Positions 1 through 8,228 of a stretch of DNA of 9,726 nucleotides are shown one piece after another (positions within the stretch are counted from its first letter, which is position 1; each line of letters begins with the position of its first letter). Under the pieces are notes generated by a model that was not told the DNA's origin, made no database searches, and saw nothing but the letters and a program-made list of their open reading frames with translations. The position numbers and the translations under genes are program-made. The stretch is from Tannerella sp. (GTDB taxonomy: Bacteria; Bacteroidota; Bacteroidia; Bacteroidales; Tannerellaceae). Where the stretch lies: positions 1 to 9,726 of the forward strand of contig JAISJX010000095.1 of the NCBI GenBank assembly GCA_031261145.1, given 5' to 3'.

Positions 1-224
1 CCGGCAACCGTTACGTGAACGCCGTCCATGGTGTACTGTTCGGGCATCCCTTTTGCGCCGTCTTTGCTTACCAACTGCGCGTAGTAATTCACGTATGTGA
101 ATCCTTTGGCTGCGCAATATTCTTTGATGGCGGCATTCAGTTGGTCGATTTTTGCAGGCACGGCGGGAATTTCCTTCCGCCACGGAATAATAGAGGCCGG
201 CAGTACGGACGTGAGAATTACTTT
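1..224 (-). pseudogene. SGNH/GDSL esterase, C-terminal fragment lacking its N-terminal half
   Basis: The minus strand reads open from 224 to the left edge (74 codons plus two bases), beginning KVILTSVLPAS and ending DGVHVTVAG. This resembles the second half of Bacteroidota SGNH/GDSL acylhydrolases: the strand before block V, an 'LNAAIKEYC' helix, a 'YVNYY' strand and then the catalytic Asp and His of the DxxH block (residues 67 and 70 of the fragment). The nucleophile block (GDS), the Gly block and the Asn block, which normally occupy the first ~130 residues, are absent. No start codon or leader precedes it: two TAA codons (228-230 and 225-227) that end the CE7 frame are followed immediately by this sequence in the same frame. 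It is therefore most likely a remnant left by a deletion between two operon genes, or an assembly junction. Esterases of this family often deacetylate polysaccharides, which fits the context. The family call is by eye; the true end lies outside the window. Confidence 0.6.
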
Positions 225-227
225 TTA

Positions 228-2003
228 TTACTCTTGCGGTCCCAATCCCAGTTTCTCGCGAATAAATTTTCTTTCATTCGCCCATATCTCCGGGTCGGGA
301 ATGCTATGCCCGGCTCTCGGACTTGCCACCCAGTATTTCTCGGATTTCACTTGATTATAAGCGGCGAAATTGATGTGCGGCGGACAAGTTCCGTCCTGCA
401 CGCCGATAGCCATAAGCAGGGGACATTCAATCCATTGCGCCAGATTTTTAATATCAAAATAGGTCAATAAATCATATACATGTTCCCAATCCATATCGGG
501 ATTTTTTATTTTGTATTTGTCGAAATCGCTGCGAGGCCAGTCCACAATGCTGAAATAGTCGCGATAGTCGGAGAGGAACGGAACATTCGGCGCGCACACT
601 TTTACGCGCTTGTCCAATGCTGCCGCCACAAACGACAATGCGCCGCCCTGACTACCGCCGCGCACCGCGATTTTTTCCGTGTCAATTTCGGGACGGCTGC
701 ACACAAAGTCGATGGCGCGCACCACGTCGCAGTAGCCGCCCTGATAGTAGTAGCCTTCTTTATCCTTCAAGCCGATGGTAATCCAAAAGTCGTCTTCCGG
801 CAACAGCCTGTTCAATCCCTGTCCGCGAATCGAAGGCACATAATGGGCAAAACCGTCCCACACCGTTTTTGAAACGTAAGGAGTAGAGCCGTAACCCATA
901 TATTCGACAATTACAGGGAATTTCCCTTCGCGTACGGGTTGTGAATAATAGCCTCTGATGATCTTATTATCGAGCGATTTCATTTCAACCAGATACACGT
1001 TGTAATCGCTGTTTGACGATTCGGGCACAATTGTCATCTTGTATTCCGGATTTACCAGAGCAAGCCGTTTGAGGTTGTTGTCCCAAAACTCCTTGAAATC
1101 GTCGTGGGCGTCAATCGGCGAACTGATTTTTTCGGGTTCAAAACCTACGTTGACTTTCGTTTCCAACTGAATATCGCCGTTGCGTACAAATGCCAGGGTA
1201 TAGCGGTAAAAACCGGGCGCCGGAGTTTGAAAATCGAACGTCCCGGAAGAGACGCTGTTTGCCTTTATCTTCAGCGGTAGGGTGTCCGACCGCAGGAAAC
1301 GGTAGTCGTCGGTGGTAATCGTTGCCACAACATCGCCTTTCACTGCCCACGCATTGGTGTTTTCGATGTTTGCGGTGACGCTGAGCGGATGGGGAGACAT
1401 AAATATGTAGTCCGAGTCGGCAACCGCTATGTCCATCGCAAGCTTATCCTTGGTTTCTGCCGTTGAGAGAGACAGTTGCGCACCGCTCAAAAGTCCGCCG
1501 CCCAAGGGACTCCAACCGTCGTAGAACTTTATCGCAATCAGGTTGTCGCCCTTCTTCAGTTTCTTTGACGACACAAAGTAATGCCGTTCCAGGAATTTGC
1601 CTCCGGCAATCTGTGCAGGCGAGAAACAGCCTGCCTGCGCGCCGTTCACAAACAACGTATCGGCTGCGGCAATGCTGTCCAAATGCAGGATCACGCCGCC
1701 TTTCCTTACCGCCGCTTCGTAAAACTCATCCGGCAGGGTGATGATTTTGCGGTACCATCCCAAACCCTGCTCGGTCTTCAGATTGTATCCGGCAAGCGGT
1801 TTGTCGGTTACGACTTCGTTCCACGCCGCATCGTTGTAGCCAATGCTTTGCCAGGCGCTGTCGACGCCTGCTCCGGCGTGGAATTTCCAAACGCCGGAAA
1901 ACGTCTCCCTCGCCACTGGTGAAGTATCCTCCACCGGTGCGCAACTCGTGACCGACAAAACCGCTATCGCAATGTATAATGTAAAAAAAGTTGTTTTTCC
2001 CAT
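228..2003 (-). CDS. CE7 acetyl(xylan) esterase, lipoprotein with N-terminal jelly-roll domain
   Basis: 591 residues. It is predicted to remove O-acetyl groups from oligo- or polysaccharides. The signal peptide ends in a lipobox (VTSC, Cys21), so the protein should be lipid-anchored. Residues ~35-180 look like the sugar-binding jelly roll seen at the N-terminus of GH2 enzymes (WKFHAG...WYRK...LFVNG), ~190-290 like a beta-sandwich linker, and ~297-588 are an alpha/beta-hydrolase of the CE7 (AXE1, cephalosporin-C deacetylase-like) family. Family motifs visible: RGQ at 393-395, GGSQGG with nucleophile Ser451, Asp537 (QDGTCPP) and His566. The Ser-Asp and Asp-His spacings (86 and 29 residues) equal those I recall for Thermotoga AXE (S188, D274, H303). 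The usual HE after the third motif is HS here. At 591 residues it is much longer than plain ~320-residue CE7 enzymes because of the N-terminal domains. It is the last intact gene of the operon; its start lies 9 bp after the GH5 stop. Confidence 0.9.
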   Translation of the reverse strand: MGKTTFFTLYIAIAVLSVTSCAPVEDTSPVARETFSGVWKFHAGAGVDSAWQSIGYNDAAWNEVVTDKPLAGYNLKTEQGLGWYRKIITLPDEFYEAAVRKGGVILHLDSIAAADTLFVNGAQAGCFSPAQIAGGKFLERHYFVSSKKLKKGDNLIAIKFYDGWSPLGGGLLSGAQLSLSTAETKDKLAMDIAVADSDYIFMSPHPLSVTANIENTNAWAVKGDVVATITTDDYRFLRSDTLPLKIKANSVSSGTFDFQTPAPGFYRYTLAFVRNGDIQLETKVNVGFEPEKISSPIDAHDDFKEFWDNNLKRLALVNPEYKMTIVPESSNSDYNVYLVEMKSLDNKIIRGYYSQPVREGKFPVIVEYMGYGSTPYVSKTVWDGFAHYVPSIRGQGLNRLLPEDDFWITIGLKDKEGYYYQGGYCDVVRAIDFVCSRPEIDTEKIAVRGGSQGGALSFVAAALDKRVKVCAPNVPFLSDYRDYFSIVDWPRSDFDKYKIKNPDMDWEHVYDLLTYFDIKNLAQWIECPLLMAIGVQDGTCPPHINFAAYNQVKSEKYWVASPRAGHSIPDPEIWANERKFIREKLGLGPQE

Positions 2004-2012
2004 ATCCGGTAA

Positions 2013-3206
2013 TTATTTATTTTTAGTTTTAGATTGATCTTTGGGCTGCTGTACATCTAATTTGCCTTGCATGGCAGCTTTAAAAAATTCTGCGCCGGGC
2101 GTTAAATCGTAGTTCCACGATTTGATTTTTGCGCCGCCCCAGGTCGGGTCGAACACCCAAACCGTCCAACTGATGCCTCTGCCTTCCAGATAATCAATAA
2201 TCTGATTTCCGTAGTGGTCGCCTTTCGGGTCGATCGGCTTTGCGGGTATTGTTTTGAAATTTCCCCAAACCGCCCCTTTTTCAGGATCGATTAGCACAAA
2301 ATTGTCGGGAGCGAACCCTTTTGCCGGGTCAATCAATTCGGGCGTCGCCATGGCGTCGTGACTGAATTCGGTTGCAAAAACGGGCCACGTTTTGGCTGCG
2401 AATCCGAAATTTTCTTCCCAGGTTGCCGCCCACGGTTGCGGACTTTTGTTTGCATAAGGGTGAGTGGTGTAACCGATTCCTTCAGCGTTGATCGGTTCCA
2501 GGCGCAAGGGCGTAAGGTCGTATGCCCAGTCAAATCCTGCCACTAACGGAATGGTTTCCTTATCCGAATAGCGAATAATGGTAATCATGTTTTCGCACAG
2601 TTTTTTCCATTCCGACCACGAGCAAACGCCCAATTGTCCTCGATAAGTAGTCGGCTCGTTGAACAATTCGTAGAAAGCAACGGTATTGTTGCCTGCAAAA
2701 CGCGCGGCGATTTTCCTCCAGAAATCGTAGGTTTCCTGCTTGGTGGTAACATACATCGGGTCTTGGAACATTTCCATTTCCAAATTGCCGATGGTGTGCC
2801 AGTCGAGCATCACATACATCTTGAGGCCGGTACACCAGTCAACGGCCTGGTCGAGCAGTTCGAGATACTTTGCCGGCGTGCGCTCGCGCCACGCAACAGG
2901 ATGGATGGGGATACGCACGATATTTGCGCCCAATTCCTTCACTTTTTCAAAATGATGTTTGTTCCAATAGCCCGAACGTTCTACTTTATCAGGGTCGGAG
3001 ATGGCGATTCCCCTGAAGAGAACCGGATGGCCGTCGGGTGTAACAAACCGGTTGCCTTCCACTTTAATCAAAGGCATGTCTTTGGCATGAGGATTTTGTT
3101 TGGGCATATCGAATCTGTCAACAAACCAGGGGATAGTGTCCTGTTGCGCCTGCAATGTGATTGCAGCCGCCCAAAGGGCGACTGCGATAAATAGGATTCT
3201 TTTCAT
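2013..3206 (-). CDS. GH5 endo-beta-glycanase (mannanase or glucanase)
   Basis: 397 residues with a signal peptidase I type leader (MKRILFIAVALWAAA..., cleavage probably after LQA, residue 20) and no lipobox, so periplasmic or secreted. The rest is one TIM barrel of glycoside hydrolase family 5. Visible family positions: Arg98 in NIVRIPIHP, DWHT with His137, acid/base Glu184 in ELFNEPT, the HPY segment at 249-251, nucleophile Glu280 in FATEFSHD, and Trp350 in ISWTVWVFD. These support retaining cleavage of an internal beta-1,4 bond. The GH5 subfamily, and so mannan versus glucan or xyloglucan specificity, cannot be settled by eye; the neighbouring GH26 mannanase favours a mannan or glucomannan. 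The C-terminus is a short Lys/Gln-rich tail. The start is the only Met that keeps the signal peptide. It lies 31 bp after the GH2 stop with an A-rich leader, as expected within one transcript. Confidence 0.9.
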   Translation of the reverse strand: MKRILFIAVALWAAAITLQAQQDTIPWFVDRFDMPKQNPHAKDMPLIKVEGNRFVTPDGHPVLFRGIAISDPDKVERSGYWNKHHFEKVKELGANIVRIPIHPVAWRERTPAKYLELLDQAVDWCTGLKMYVMLDWHTIGNLEMEMFQDPMYVTTKQETYDFWRKIAARFAGNNTVAFYELFNEPTTYRGQLGVCSWSEWKKLCENMITIIRYSDKETIPLVAGFDWAYDLTPLRLEPINAEGIGYTTHPYANKSPQPWAATWEENFGFAAKTWPVFATEFSHDAMATPELIDPAKGFAPDNFVLIDPEKGAVWGNFKTIPAKPIDPKGDHYGNQIIDYLEGRGISWTVWVFDPTWGGAKIKSWNYDLTPGAEFFKAAMQGKLDVQQPKDQSKTKNK

Positions 3207-3237
3207 CTGTTTCTGTTTTTGATTTTGAAATTACTGT

Positions 3238-6200
3238 TTACAGATTAAATCCGGTTACTTCCACCTTCGGTTTTTCGCCGCGCGTATCCGTATCGCACAG
3301 TTTCATAGTAACGACTTTTTCTTCTCCCGGCATCAGGAAAATGTAGTTGTCGCTGTAGAATACCGGAAGAATACGTTCTTCCGTCTTGTTGCCCACTACT
3401 TTCAGGCGAACCATCAATGCGGGCGTGTCCGTTTCGTTTTTCAGGGTAGTGGTCAGTTGCCATTCGCTGTCCGATTGTTTAACCACGGTATTCGTGTTCA
3501 ATTTCACTGCCGGCACTTCGAGCAGCGACTGGTAATTGCCGTCTTCTTTTCCCCGCCAGTAGAAATTTTCAGAAAGGACAAGGCCGTTTTCCGACAAGAC
3601 CAGCTTAATGAAATGGGTGTTTGATAAACTTTCCGGAAATTCGAGCGGGAAACAAGCCACCGTTTCATCTTCCCTGATGTTCAGCCTGGCTTCCTTTTCC
3701 CACTGTACCGTTCCGTCCTGATTGATTAGCTGCGCTTGGGCAGTCAAACCGCTGCGGTCGAAAGCATGGTAGTTTACGACTTCAACGTCATCGCGAATCG
3801 GATTCCATTGGATATGGATAGGCTCGGAGGCTTTTTTGCAGCCGAAGTATGCGCCCGTCGGGTCGAAATAGTAATCGTAAGTCTGCCATACCATCGAGGG
3901 CCAGGCGGGATGGCTCATCCACAACAGCATGCCCCTGCGGTGTTCGCTGCGGCCTTCAAAGATAGCGCGATAGCCGTTGTAGTTGATCCACTGCGCCCAT
4001 TCGGCGAACTGTTTGGCGTTTTGGGGTTTGCCGAATGCTTTTTCTATGATCTCGTTGAACGAATTAGCCGCTTGCGCCGAAGCGCCGGACGCGCCGCCCA
4101 GGGTATAATCGTGCAAACCGTAAATGCTGTTAGGCGTTTCCCTGGTGTTTACCGGCTCAATATGCTCTTTGCCGAAAGCAAGCAGCATACTTTCGTAAGT
4201 CATCACGTTGGGCATGCCGCGTTCGCTGTGGAACTTGTCGTGTCCGTAGCTATTGAAATAATCCCTCGGAGGCAACGCCCTGTATGGACCGCCGCCGCTC
4301 ACTACCCCCATGGCGGAGTTGGAAATGTAATGAATACCGGGGTGCGCCTGCGGAATGGTTTCGCGCAAATAATCGTCGATTACGGCTGGAGGATCGCCTT
4401 CGTTGCGCCCTACGTAAAGACCTATCGACGGATGGTTGCGAATGCGTTTGATATAATCTTTTGCATTGTCGTTGAACATACCGGGATAATACGGATCAGG
4501 TCCGTCCACCGGATTGGCCAGCCAGAAATCCTGCCAAACCATTACACCGTGGCGGTCGCAGGCCTGGTAAAACTCTTCGTCGCCGATTTGACCTACCCAG
4601 TTGCGAATCATCGTAAAGTTCATATCGGCATGATAAGCCACTGCGATGTCGTATTCGCGTCCGCGATAGTTCAGGTTCGATTCGCCGAACCCCCAGTTCC
4701 CGCCGAACCCGACAAAGCGGCGACCGTTCACATACAAACTCAACCTGCGCGGCTCGCCCGTGCCGAAGAAGCCAAACGACATGCCGCCGCTGGGTTGATA
4801 GGTGTTTTCGTCGAAAGTCATCTGGCGAACGCCCGACTGAAACGCTGTTTTGTCGGAACTTTTTCCGTCAATATCAAAACTGAAAGCCACATCGTATAAG
4901 TTCGGCTCGCCGTAGCCTTTGGGCCACCACAATTTCGGATTTTCCAGATGCAGCGCCGGATTTGTCCGGCTATCCAGTTTCACTGACTTTTCTTCATGGG
5001 CTGCCAGCGTTACCGCTTGTTCAAAGCCGGCTTCGCCGTATGCGCCCTTCAACGTTCCGCTGACGGTTTCCGCCGAGTGGTTTTTGAGCGTCAGCTCAAC
5101 AAATACGTCGGCAGACGTAGTGTCGGGCAAAGGCAATTCGGTGCGTACAAACGGATCTTCGATAGTCACCGCGCCGTTGTAGGTAAGGAATACATCGTTC
5201 CAGATGCCGATGTCGCGCCCGCGAATGGTCGGAATCCAGTCCCAGCCGATAGTCGCGTGAAACGTCGGATTGTCCGCACCCGGAATGCCGCCATTCTGGT
5301 CGGTGCTCCATGCCGTTTGTTCCTTGATAGCCCCCGGATGTGCATTTTTAACAATTTGTACGGCAATCACATTCTTGCCTTTTTGCACGATTTTCGACAC
5401 GTCGAATGTGCCGCGCATGAAACCGCCCTCAATGTCGCCCGCTTTTTGACCGTTCAGGAAAACGTTGGCTTTCCAGTTGATACCGTCAAAATGGAGGAAA
5501 ACATATTCATTCGGGTTGCTTACGGTAAATTCGTTGCGGTACCAGAAATCGGAAAGGAAGAACGATTCCGAAATCTGCGTCTGATTGTCGGCGTAATTCG
5601 GGTCGGGCACTGCGCCGATGTTCATATAACTTGCCAATACCGTACCCGGAACAGTTGCCGGTATCCAGTTTTCCGTTGCAAATCCGGGTTTGGACACTTC
5701 TTCGCCGCCGGCGTTTACTTGCGAGGCGCGTTGCAGTTTCCAGTTCCCGCCGCTCAGGTATTGATGATTATCGCTTTCTTCCGGCCCGGCGTGCGGACGG
5801 GCGACCAAGCCGCCTTTACCGAACACCTGCAATTCGCTCAACATATAAGGTTGATTGTTTTCGGCTGCCGTGAGCAACAGGCGGACATATTGCGCCTTTA
5901 CCGTTTTTTCCAATTCTATGACATCGTTCTTGTCCGCGCCGCCGGGCAGGCCGGCAATATTTTCCCACGTTTTTGCGTCACCGGAAGTCTGGATTACGCC
6001 CTCTACGGCTTTGTTTATCCAATACAAGTTGATTTTGTCAAACGAGGCGGGTGCGCCCAAATCGACATAAAGCCATTCTTCGCCGGCGGTCGCGCTTTGC
6101 CAAACACTGTTGAAATGGTAGGAGGGGAGCATGGCCAGCAATTCATTGTCGCGGTAGAAATCCCAGTCGGTAAAGGTCCATTCCTGTGCGCCCGGCATCT

Positions 6201-6975
6201 TGAAAACTATTTTATAATGGCTGTAGGCTGTTTTTTCTTTCAATACGATTTCGTGATTGAACGTTCTTGCCGTCATCATTGCCCTGTAATCCGCGCCGCC
6301 GAACGACATCGGGGCTGCCGGAGGTTGAGGCGCAGGGTGGTAATCGTAGTTGAACGTTACGGGCGAAGGTGCGGGAGCGGGGGGCGTTGAGCCTGCCGGC
6401 GGCATGGGAAATCCCCGGAACATGCTCGCCGGCTCGTTGCCGAAATAGCCGCCGCCTTTTTCCTGTTCCAATACGTCCCAGTTTTCACCGTCGTTAGAGG
6501 CGTAAGCAATGACTTCGTAACCTTTGGCTTTTTCATTGTCTATGGTTACGCGGCCGCGGATAACAAACTTATCGGTCGCAACCGGCATATTGTTTAAATC
6601 CAACCGGAGGTAAATATCGCCGCCCGCGACTACATACTTTGAATCGCTTTTGCCGTCGAACAGCCATTCCCGCTCGTTTTTCTTCAAATCGCCGTTCTGA
6701 GTGGCGACACGGATGGCGGCAGGCGTTCCGGCTGAAATGATACCGTCAGTAGCCAGTTGAGCCGTAAGGTTGTAATCGTAACTTGACGAATGATAAGCGC
6801 TTTTCAGTTCGGCTACATTGCGGTAAGTGGCATTATCCGCCACTAATTCCGGCGCATAGCTCTCTCCGGGATTGCCGGGATATACCCCGATGCCGCGTGA
6901 ATATTCCGTTGCCGGATGGCAACCGGCAAGCAACGCGGCGGAGGCAAGTATAACAAAGGATAGTTGTTTTTTCAT
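3238..6975 (-). CDS. GH2 beta-mannosidase/endo-mannosidase-like lipoprotein with two discoidin-like domains
   Basis: 1245 residues, predicted to release mannose-type or related beta-linked sugars with retention. A perfect lipobox (LLAGC, Cys19) predicts a lipid anchor. Order of parts: discoidin (F5/8 C)-like domain ~66-278, interrupted by a Pro/Ala-rich insert at ~187-224; second discoidin-like domain ~285-388 (LYVDLG ... AQYVRLLLTA ... LSELQVFG); GH2 sugar-binding jelly roll ~405-600; GH2 Ig-like domain ~602-718; TIM barrel ~730-1060; C-terminal beta-sandwich(es) to 1245. Putative acid/base is Glu859 in VGRNEG; putative nucleophile is Glu918 in FHSERGMPN. The barrel resembles the GH2 branch of exo-beta-D-glucosaminidases and plant-type endo-beta-mannosidases. 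Glu at the acid/base, where I recall Asp in the glucosaminidase CsxA, favours a mannosidase-type enzyme. It starts 27 bp after the GH26 stop. Exact substrate is uncertain. Confidence 0.85.
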   Translation of the reverse strand: MKKQLSFVILASAALLAGCHPATEYSRGIGVYPGNPGESYAPELVADNATYRNVAELKSAYHSSSYDYNLTAQLATDGIISAGTPAAIRVATQNGDLKKNEREWLFDGKSDSKYVVAGGDIYLRLDLNNMPVATDKFVIRGRVTIDNEKAKGYEVIAYASNDGENWDVLEQEKGGGYFGNEPASMFRGFPMPPAGSTPPAPAPSPVTFNYDYHPAPQPPAAPMSFGGADYRAMMTARTFNHEIVLKEKTAYSHYKIVFKMPGAQEWTFTDWDFYRDNELLAMLPSYHFNSVWQSATAGEEWLYVDLGAPASFDKINLYWINKAVEGVIQTSGDAKTWENIAGLPGGADKNDVIELEKTVKAQYVRLLLTAAENNQPYMLSELQVFGKGGLVARPHAGPEESDNHQYLSGGNWKLQRASQVNAGGEEVSKPGFATENWIPATVPGTVLASYMNIGAVPDPNYADNQTQISESFFLSDFWYRNEFTVSNPNEYVFLHFDGINWKANVFLNGQKAGDIEGGFMRGTFDVSKIVQKGKNVIAVQIVKNAHPGAIKEQTAWSTDQNGGIPGADNPTFHATIGWDWIPTIRGRDIGIWNDVFLTYNGAVTIEDPFVRTELPLPDTTSADVFVELTLKNHSAETVSGTLKGAYGEAGFEQAVTLAAHEEKSVKLDSRTNPALHLENPKLWWPKGYGEPNLYDVAFSFDIDGKSSDKTAFQSGVRQMTFDENTYQPSGGMSFGFFGTGEPRRLSLYVNGRRFVGFGGNWGFGESNLNYRGREYDIAVAYHADMNFTMIRNWVGQIGDEEFYQACDRHGVMVWQDFWLANPVDGPDPYYPGMFNDNAKDYIKRIRNHPSIGLYVGRNEGDPPAVIDDYLRETIPQAHPGIHYISNSAMGVVSGGGPYRALPPRDYFNSYGHDKFHSERGMPNVMTYESMLLAFGKEHIEPVNTRETPNSIYGLHDYTLGGASGASAQAANSFNEIIEKAFGKPQNAKQFAEWAQWINYNGYRAIFEGRSEHRRGMLLWMSHPAWPSMVWQTYDYYFDPTGAYFGCKKASEPIHIQWNPIRDDVEVVNYHAFDRSGLTAQAQLINQDGTVQWEKEARLNIREDETVACFPLEFPESLSNTHFIKLVLSENGLVLSENFYWRGKEDGNYQSLLEVPAVKLNTNTVVKQSDSEWQLTTTLKNETDTPALMVRLKVVGNKTEERILPVFYSDNYIFLMPGEEKVVTMKLCDTDTRGEKPKVEVTGFNL

Positions 6976-7002
6976 AATGACTGTGTTTGCATGAATGAAG
7001 CG

Positions 7003-8178
7003 CTATTTTATTTTTTGAATATCCTTCAAAAACAGGTAGCGCGGATTTTTTTTCATTTCTTTAAGCAAATCGTCGTGCTTGGGCATTTTGCTCCAGCGTT
7101 CGTAGGCCTCGCGGGCCTCCGCGGGCATCTTTGCCAAATCTTCGGGCGTGGGAGGTGTAAACGCAAAGCCGCCGCGGGCAGGCGCATGACGCCATGTCAA
7201 GACGTATGACGATTTGTATTTCGCCAGAATCTTTTGCAAGTCCACGCTGATGGGGCCGCACTCGCTCAGCGCATGAAGTTTCTTCTTTTCCTGCGCCAGT
7301 TTTGCAGTGAAATCAAGGGCTTTATCTACGTTTTGATTAAACTCTTCACCCTGGCCATACCAGTCGATGGAGAGCATGTCAATGTATTCATCGCCCGGAT
7401 AGCCGCGCAAAAATTCCTCCGCCGAATACACTTTATCGGTATTGTAGGCATACAGGATGTTGTGAAGCCCCTTGTTGCGCAAGTAGTTCACCGTGTAGCG
7501 CCAGAGGGCGGCGTATTCCTCATCGTAGCAGCGCGTAACGCCCCACCAGAAGAAACTGCCCGAATGTTCGTGGTAGGGGCGGAAGACGAAAGGAATGAGC
7601 GTTCCCTCCTCGTTGCGCCACGTCAGGAAGTTGTTTGCCAGACGGTCTAACCAACTGTTGAACATACTGTGGTTGCCGCCGCCGGGCAGCACGCTTTCCA
7701 CTGCGTTAAGACCGGCTGCCGAGAGGGGTGAAACCTCCCAGGCCGAACCCGCGCCGTTTGGCTCCTTAATGCCGGGCCACTGCGAGGTTATGGGGTTCAC
7801 CACATGCCAACTGACGGTGATAACGCCGTTTTGCTTGTAAAACCACTTTACCTGTTCCGCCATTTGGGCAAACGAAACCGAGTCGAGCGAGCGTTTGCCG
7901 CCCAATTCTATTTCGCCGAGTTCAAAACCCGCTACGCCGGGGTAGTCGCCCACGGCGTCTTTGGTGTCGGAGCGTCCGGGCGTGTACCACCATGTGTGGC
8001 CGCACATCAGGTCGTCCTGGTGTCCGTACATTACGCCCTTGTCCTGAATCTTGAGCAGGCGGGCGAAGAGTTCCCTGGCTTCAGGCGTGGCGGCAGGGTC
8101 GGCAGGCAGCCAGCCCTGTTGCGCCCATATTGTGACACTCGCAAGCACCGTCAATGCAATGATGCTGATTTTTCTCAT
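7003..8178 (-). CDS. GH26 endo-beta-1,4-mannanase
   Basis: 391 residues from the chosen start; hydrolyses internal beta-1,4 bonds of mannan. The leader MRKISIIALTVLASVTIWAQ is a signal peptidase I type sequence (cleavage near AQ|Q or WA|Q) with no lipobox Cys, so periplasmic or secreted. The rest is a GH26 TIM barrel: YGHQDD near 51-56, WHVVNP near 124-129, acid/base Glu204 in RPYHEHSGSFFWWG, DWYG at 272-275, and nucleophile Glu306 in ALSECG. The 102-residue spacing of the two glutamates is close to that of known GH26 mannanases. The frame stays open upstream to a Met at 8283, but that would add 35 residues (MNFQKACFCF...) before a complete signal peptide and run across the promoter region, so the start at 8178 is preferred. 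It is the first gene of the operon. The region before the C-terminus (residues ~342-365) is a charged helix-like stretch of unknown role. Confidence 0.93.
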   Translation of the reverse strand: MRKISIIALTVLASVTIWAQQGWLPADPAATPEARELFARLLKIQDKGVMYGHQDDLMCGHTWWYTPGRSDTKDAVGDYPGVAGFELGEIELGGKRSLDSVSFAQMAEQVKWFYKQNGVITVSWHVVNPITSQWPGIKEPNGAGSAWEVSPLSAAGLNAVESVLPGGGNHSMFNSWLDRLANNFLTWRNEEGTLIPFVFRPYHEHSGSFFWWGVTRCYDEEYAALWRYTVNYLRNKGLHNILYAYNTDKVYSAEEFLRGYPGDEYIDMLSIDWYGQGEEFNQNVDKALDFTAKLAQEKKKLHALSECGPISVDLQKILAKYKSSYVLTWRHAPARGGFAFTPPTPEDLAKMPAEAREAYERWSKMPKHDDLLKEMKKNPRYLFLKDIQKIK

Positions 8179-8228
8179 GTTGTTTACTTTTTTAATTTTA
8201 ATAGGGAAATGCAGTGGCAATATATATA

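Noticed and set aside
1..235. Stop-codon readthrough making a CE7-SGNH double enzyme
   Set aside because: Two consecutive TAA codons separate the parts, and the SGNH half lacks its nucleophile Ser block, so readthrough would not give a working second esterase.
15..470. 151-codon plus-strand open frame at the left edge
   Set aside because: Antisense to both the SGNH fragment and the CE7 C-terminus, whose catalytic motifs show the minus strand is coding.
3736..4899. 387-codon open frame on the plus strand
   Set aside because: Wholly antisense to the GH2 gene, no recognisable motifs, and GH2 has continuous domain homology here; an open shadow frame.
4996..6390. 464-codon open frame on the plus strand
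   Set aside because: Antisense to the GH2 discoidin-like and jelly-roll domains, Cys/Arg/Phe-rich without motif or leader; an open shadow frame.
3238..6975. GH2 enzyme as an exo-beta-D-glucosaminidase
   Set aside because: The barrel is similar to that branch, but the acid/base position reads Glu (NEG) where I recall Asp in the glucosaminidases, and the operon context is mannan; kept only as an alternative.
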